DNA of 53,881 nt from Rikenellaceae bacterium (GTDB lineage: Bacteria; Bacteroidota; Bacteroidia; Bacteroidales; Rikenellaceae), in NCBI GenBank assembly GCA_017415005.1, contig JAFQJK010000065.1, positions 1 through 53,881 of the forward strand, read 5' to 3'. Made by a program: the position numbers and the translations under genes. Below the pieces are notes generated by a model. The model was not told the origin of the DNA. It was given only the letters and a program-made list of their open reading frames with translations, and made no database searches. Positions 51,371 to 53,881 of this stretch are shown piece by piece. How positions within the stretch are numbered: position 1 is the first letter of the stretch; each line of letters starts with the position of its first letter.

Positions 51371-53881
51371 TTATTCATAAATGATGCGTACGTTGTCGAC
51401 CTTCAGCTCCGAGCCCTTGACCCCGGTGAAGATATCGCCCTGCCAGCTCGACGCGAACGCCACCGACAGATGGGTGTAGGCCGGGTCGGCATCGCTGCCG
51501 TACGTGAGCGGGATCCGGATCCGGGTCCACTTGCCGTCCTCGACCCGGATCACACCGTCGCCGGCCTGCGGACCGATCTTGCGGTAGCCCGTAGCCACCG
51601 GTGTCGCGGTATTGTCCGTACGGGGCTTGGTCGTCACGCCGTGGTACTCGTAGGTCTTGTCCTGCTGGTCATGGTTGACCAGCTCGATCGAGATCGAGCC
51701 CATGTCGCCACCGCCGCCCGAGTGATAGCTGATGTCGGCCTCGAGAGCCACCACGCGCGCCGTCGCGGCAAACGGTATCCCGAACCAGGTGAGCTTGGGC
51801 GGATCGGCCAGCGCGCCGCCGAGGTCGAACTTGAACTCGCCGAGATAGAGCGAACCCGAGGCGATCTTGCCGAGCGTCGAGCTGGTCGTCAGCACGGCCG
51901 CCCTGTCGGAGCCCCCCGTCGTACCGTCGCCCTCCCTAGTACCGACCACAAAGTTGTTGTTGGCCGTCATCCACCCGTAGGGATTCTGCCACTTACCCTC
52001 CGGAGCATCGACCCAATACGCCATGTCCGGATTGGGCAACTGCGGCGTGCAGACCAGTTGCACGGTCCACAACCGCGTCTGACCGCTCTGCGAGGTCACG
52101 GTGACGGATTTCGTCTCGCGCATCGTCGCGAACTCCAGCGTCCCGCTCCCGGCCATATCGGCCGTAGCCGCCGGCGAGAGTGTCATCCGATAGTCAAGCG
52201 AACGGAGCGCACCGGCTCCCGCCACAACATCGAGCGTCACCGTCACGGTCGACGCCGCAGGGTCGATATCGACCCTCGGCATGAAACCGGCAGGCAGGCC
52301 GCTCACCTCGAATTGTTCGATCTCATTGCCATCGGCGCGCTGGGGAACCTCGAGCGCCACGGTCCACACGGCGGTCGTCCCGTCCTGTGCCCGCACCTCG
52401 ACCGGCAGTTCCGCATTGTAGCGCGCGAAGACGAGCGGCTCGGTCCCCAGCGGACGCGCCGGGATCGTCGCATGATCCGACACGGCGATGTAGGGCACCA
52501 CCGTCAGCGGGTACGACGAGGCGTCGTCCTCGACCACGTGCAGCGTCACCCGGCGCGCCGCCTCATCGATGGTCACCGGCGTCGCGGGGTCGAACCCGGT
52601 CAGTTCCAGCGGACGGTAGCTCTCGATCCGCAGCGCCGTGATCGCACAGGCGGACGACCTGGGAGCCGACGTATCGAGCAGCCCCAGCGTCCACACGCGC
52701 TCCGTGCCGTCCTCGGCCGTCACGCGGATCTCTTTCCGGGCCTTCCAGCCCTCGGCCCCGCTCCACTCGACAGGCGTGGCATAGCTGGTCGAGGCGCCCT
52801 CGGGCACGCCGATCCGCACGTCGCTGAGCGTGAGCTTCCACGCCGCGCCGAGCGTCTCATCGAGCGAGGTCATCGCAAGCCACACCTGGGAGGCGCTCGC
52901 ATCGATCACCGTCGCCGTCGGATCGAGCACCGCCCCGCCACCCGGGGCCGTATATTCATAGGCAAAGGTCTCGATCACCGGGGCATTGTCCCTCCAGGGC
53001 GCCAGCACGATCGTCCACTCGCGCACCAGTCCCGCCGCAGGATTGACCACACGAAACCGCTTCACATCGTCATATCCGGCAAACCGCATCGTCGTATCCC
53101 GGGCCAGCTCGGCGATCCAGGCCCCCTCGGCCGCCTCCAGGTGGAGCGTCACGTCGAGCGGGAAGGTCACCGTGCCGCCCGCGGTCGCCCGCACTGCCAG
53201 CTCGATCCGGTCGCTGCCGCTGTTCACATAGCGGTCGATCGTCATGTCCGGCGCAGCCGCCACGAAGCTCTGCGGCCGCACGGCGGTCCGGTCGAGCGCC
53301 TCCTGCGCCACGCCGGCATCCGACGCGCTCACAGGTTCAACGCCGCTGAGCCGCACGTTCCACGTGCGCGCCGCCCCGCTCTGGGCCACCACCTCGACCG
53401 GAACGACCGTCGTGGCGTCCGTAAAGGTCATCGCCGTCTCGCCGTTCCCGAACCCTTCGAAGTAGGCCCCCTCCGGGAGCGTGAACCGGGGCGTGAGCGT
53501 CACGGGATAGGCCTGCCCGACCATCAGCAGCGTGTAGTCGCTGCTCTGCGAGCTCACCGCGACATCGGCCCGGGGCAGCATCTCGACACCCGGGGTCACG
53601 CTCGCGAACGTCACGTCCGGCGCGATATAGTTGCTCTCGTCGAGCTCGGCGGCCCGGGCGGCGATCACATAGGTGCGGGTGAGCCCGCTGCGCGCAAGCA
53701 CCATGAACTTGGATGTCTCGTCAATGCTCCCGAGCGTGATCTCCTCGTTGAAATCAACGCCGATCACCTTGTCGATGTCGCCGTCGTAGCGTACGTTCGC
53801 CTTGAACGTAAGCGGAAAATCGTATTTGCCATAGAGCACCGGTATCTCGATCGTGTCCTCACCGATCACCGCATCGCCGAG
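51371..53881 (-). CDS. PCMD-domain surface protein with repeated beta-domains, 5' end missing
   Basis: At least 836 residues, open to the window edge, so the N-terminus (probably a lipoprotein signal) is missing. About seven repeated beta-sandwich units of 80-110 residues each end in a motif like AQDGTTAVWTVALEV, AQSGAARTWNVRLSG, AEDGTERVWTLGLLD or SQSGQTRLWTVQLVC. The C-terminal 210 residues (NPDMAYWVDAPEGKWQNPYGWMTANNNFV to LKVDNVRIIYE) match the PCMD, putative carbohydrate metabolism, domain with a jelly-roll carbohydrate-binding look. Likely displayed on the cell surface to bind glycans (inference). Confidence 0.85.
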   Translation of the reverse strand, partial: LGDAVIGEDTIEIPVLYGKYDFPLTFKANVRYDGDIDKVIGVDFNEEITLGSIDETSKFMVLARSGLTRTYVIAARAAELDESNYIAPDVTFASVTPGVEMLPRADVAVSSQSSDYTLLMVGQAYPVTLTPRFTLPEGAYFEGFGNGETAMTFTDATTVVPVEVVAQSGAARTWNVRLSGVEPVSASDAGVAQEALDRTAVRPQSFVAAAPDMTIDRYVNSGSDRIELAVRATAGGTVTFPLDVTLHLEAAEGAWIAELARDTTMRFAGYDDVKRFRVVNPAAGLVREWTIVLAPWRDNAPVIETFAYEYTAPGGGAVLDPTATVIDASASQVWLAMTSLDETLGAAWKLTLSDVRIGVPEGASTSYATPVEWSGAEGWKARKEIRVTAEDGTERVWTLGLLDTSAPRSSACAITALRIESYRPLELTGFDPATPVTIDEAARRVTLHVVEDDASSYPLTVVPYIAVSDHATIPARPLGTEPLVFARYNAELPVEVRAQDGTTAVWTVALEVPQRADGNEIEQFEVSGLPAGFMPRVDIDPAASTVTVTLDVVAGAGALRSLDYRMTLSPAATADMAGSGTLEFATMRETKSVTVTSQSGQTRLWTVQLVCTPQLPNPDMAYWVDAPEGKWQNPYGWMTANNNFVVGTREGDGTTGGSDRAAVLTTSSTLGKIASGSLYLGEFKFDLGGALADPPKLTWFGIPFAATARVVALEADISYHSGGGGDMGSISIELVNHDQQDKTYEYHGVTTKPRTDNTATPVATGYRKIGPQAGDGVIRVEDGKWTRIRIPLTYGSDADPAYTHLSVAFASSWQGDIFTGVKGSELKVDNVRIIYE

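Noticed and set aside
1..53881. tRNA, rRNA, CRISPR or insertion sequence
   Set aside because: No T-loop-type GTTCGA signatures in gene-free stretches, no direct-repeat/spacer pattern and no transposase-like protein were seen.

Overview
This window looks like chromosomal DNA from a high-GC member of the Bacteroidota, most likely an Alistipes-like Rikenellaceae. This is inferred from several things: a 286-residue primary sigma factor without region 1.1; promoter -7 elements of the form TAnnTTTG; the families BtuG, NigD, PorT-type barrel, PCMD and GldE; a bifunctional HisB; and a long-form HisG. No rRNA, tRNA, CRISPR array, insertion sequence or phage gene was seen. Coding strands are GC-rich, so long antisense open frames are common and are ignored here.

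Layout. 1-5229: the 3' part of metK, a shared bidirectional terminator, then a minus-strand pair of a GH144-type and a GH3 glycoside hydrolase suited to beta-1,2-glucan/sophorose breakdown. 5230-7738: htrA and rpoD, each closed by a clear hairpin terminator. 8141-11668 (minus): a cobalamin-uptake unit with promoter, B12 riboswitch, btuB-like TonB receptor, btuG-like surface lipoprotein and terminator. 11731-15581 (minus): lipid kinase, apbE and an NfeD-type membrane protease. 15699-20733: a tyrosine phenol-lyase/tryptophanase family enzyme, a small Cys-rich membrane protein on the minus strand, trkA and a GH3-type acyl-adenylating enzyme. 21147-33629: a division and cell-wall cluster murE-mraY-murD-ftsW-murG-murC-ftsQ-ftsA-ftsZ. 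34116-36193: gldE-like and a phosphopantetheinyl transferase. 36220-43978: a complete histidine operon hisG-D-C-B-H-A-F-IE behind a leader that encodes a His-rich peptide and a terminator/antiterminator pair. 44043-46939 (minus): ECF sigma factor, a protein combining an anti-sigma-like inner-membrane part with an outer-membrane barrel, and a NigD-like lipoprotein. 47026-53881: rpiB on plus, then on minus birA, a Na/Pi cotransporter, a PorT-like barrel and a PCMD-domain surface protein cut by the window edge.

The strongest regulatory finding is the his leader. A 17-residue peptide, MFNPLHILHHHQPRRMR, has four His codons, and its stop codon lies inside one arm of a 10-bp antiterminator that competes with the intrinsic terminator before hisG. 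Within the same operon hisB carries an apparent one-base insertion in a G run. This breaks the dehydratase domain and joins the N-terminal frame to hisH. Other points worth checking are an in-frame low-complexity insert of about 80 residues in MurC just after the ATP-binding loop, a similar shorter insert in the phosphopantetheinyl transferase, phenol-lyase-like specificity residues in an enzyme that lacks a conserved PLP-contacting Arg, and the sigma factor/double-membrane protein pair.
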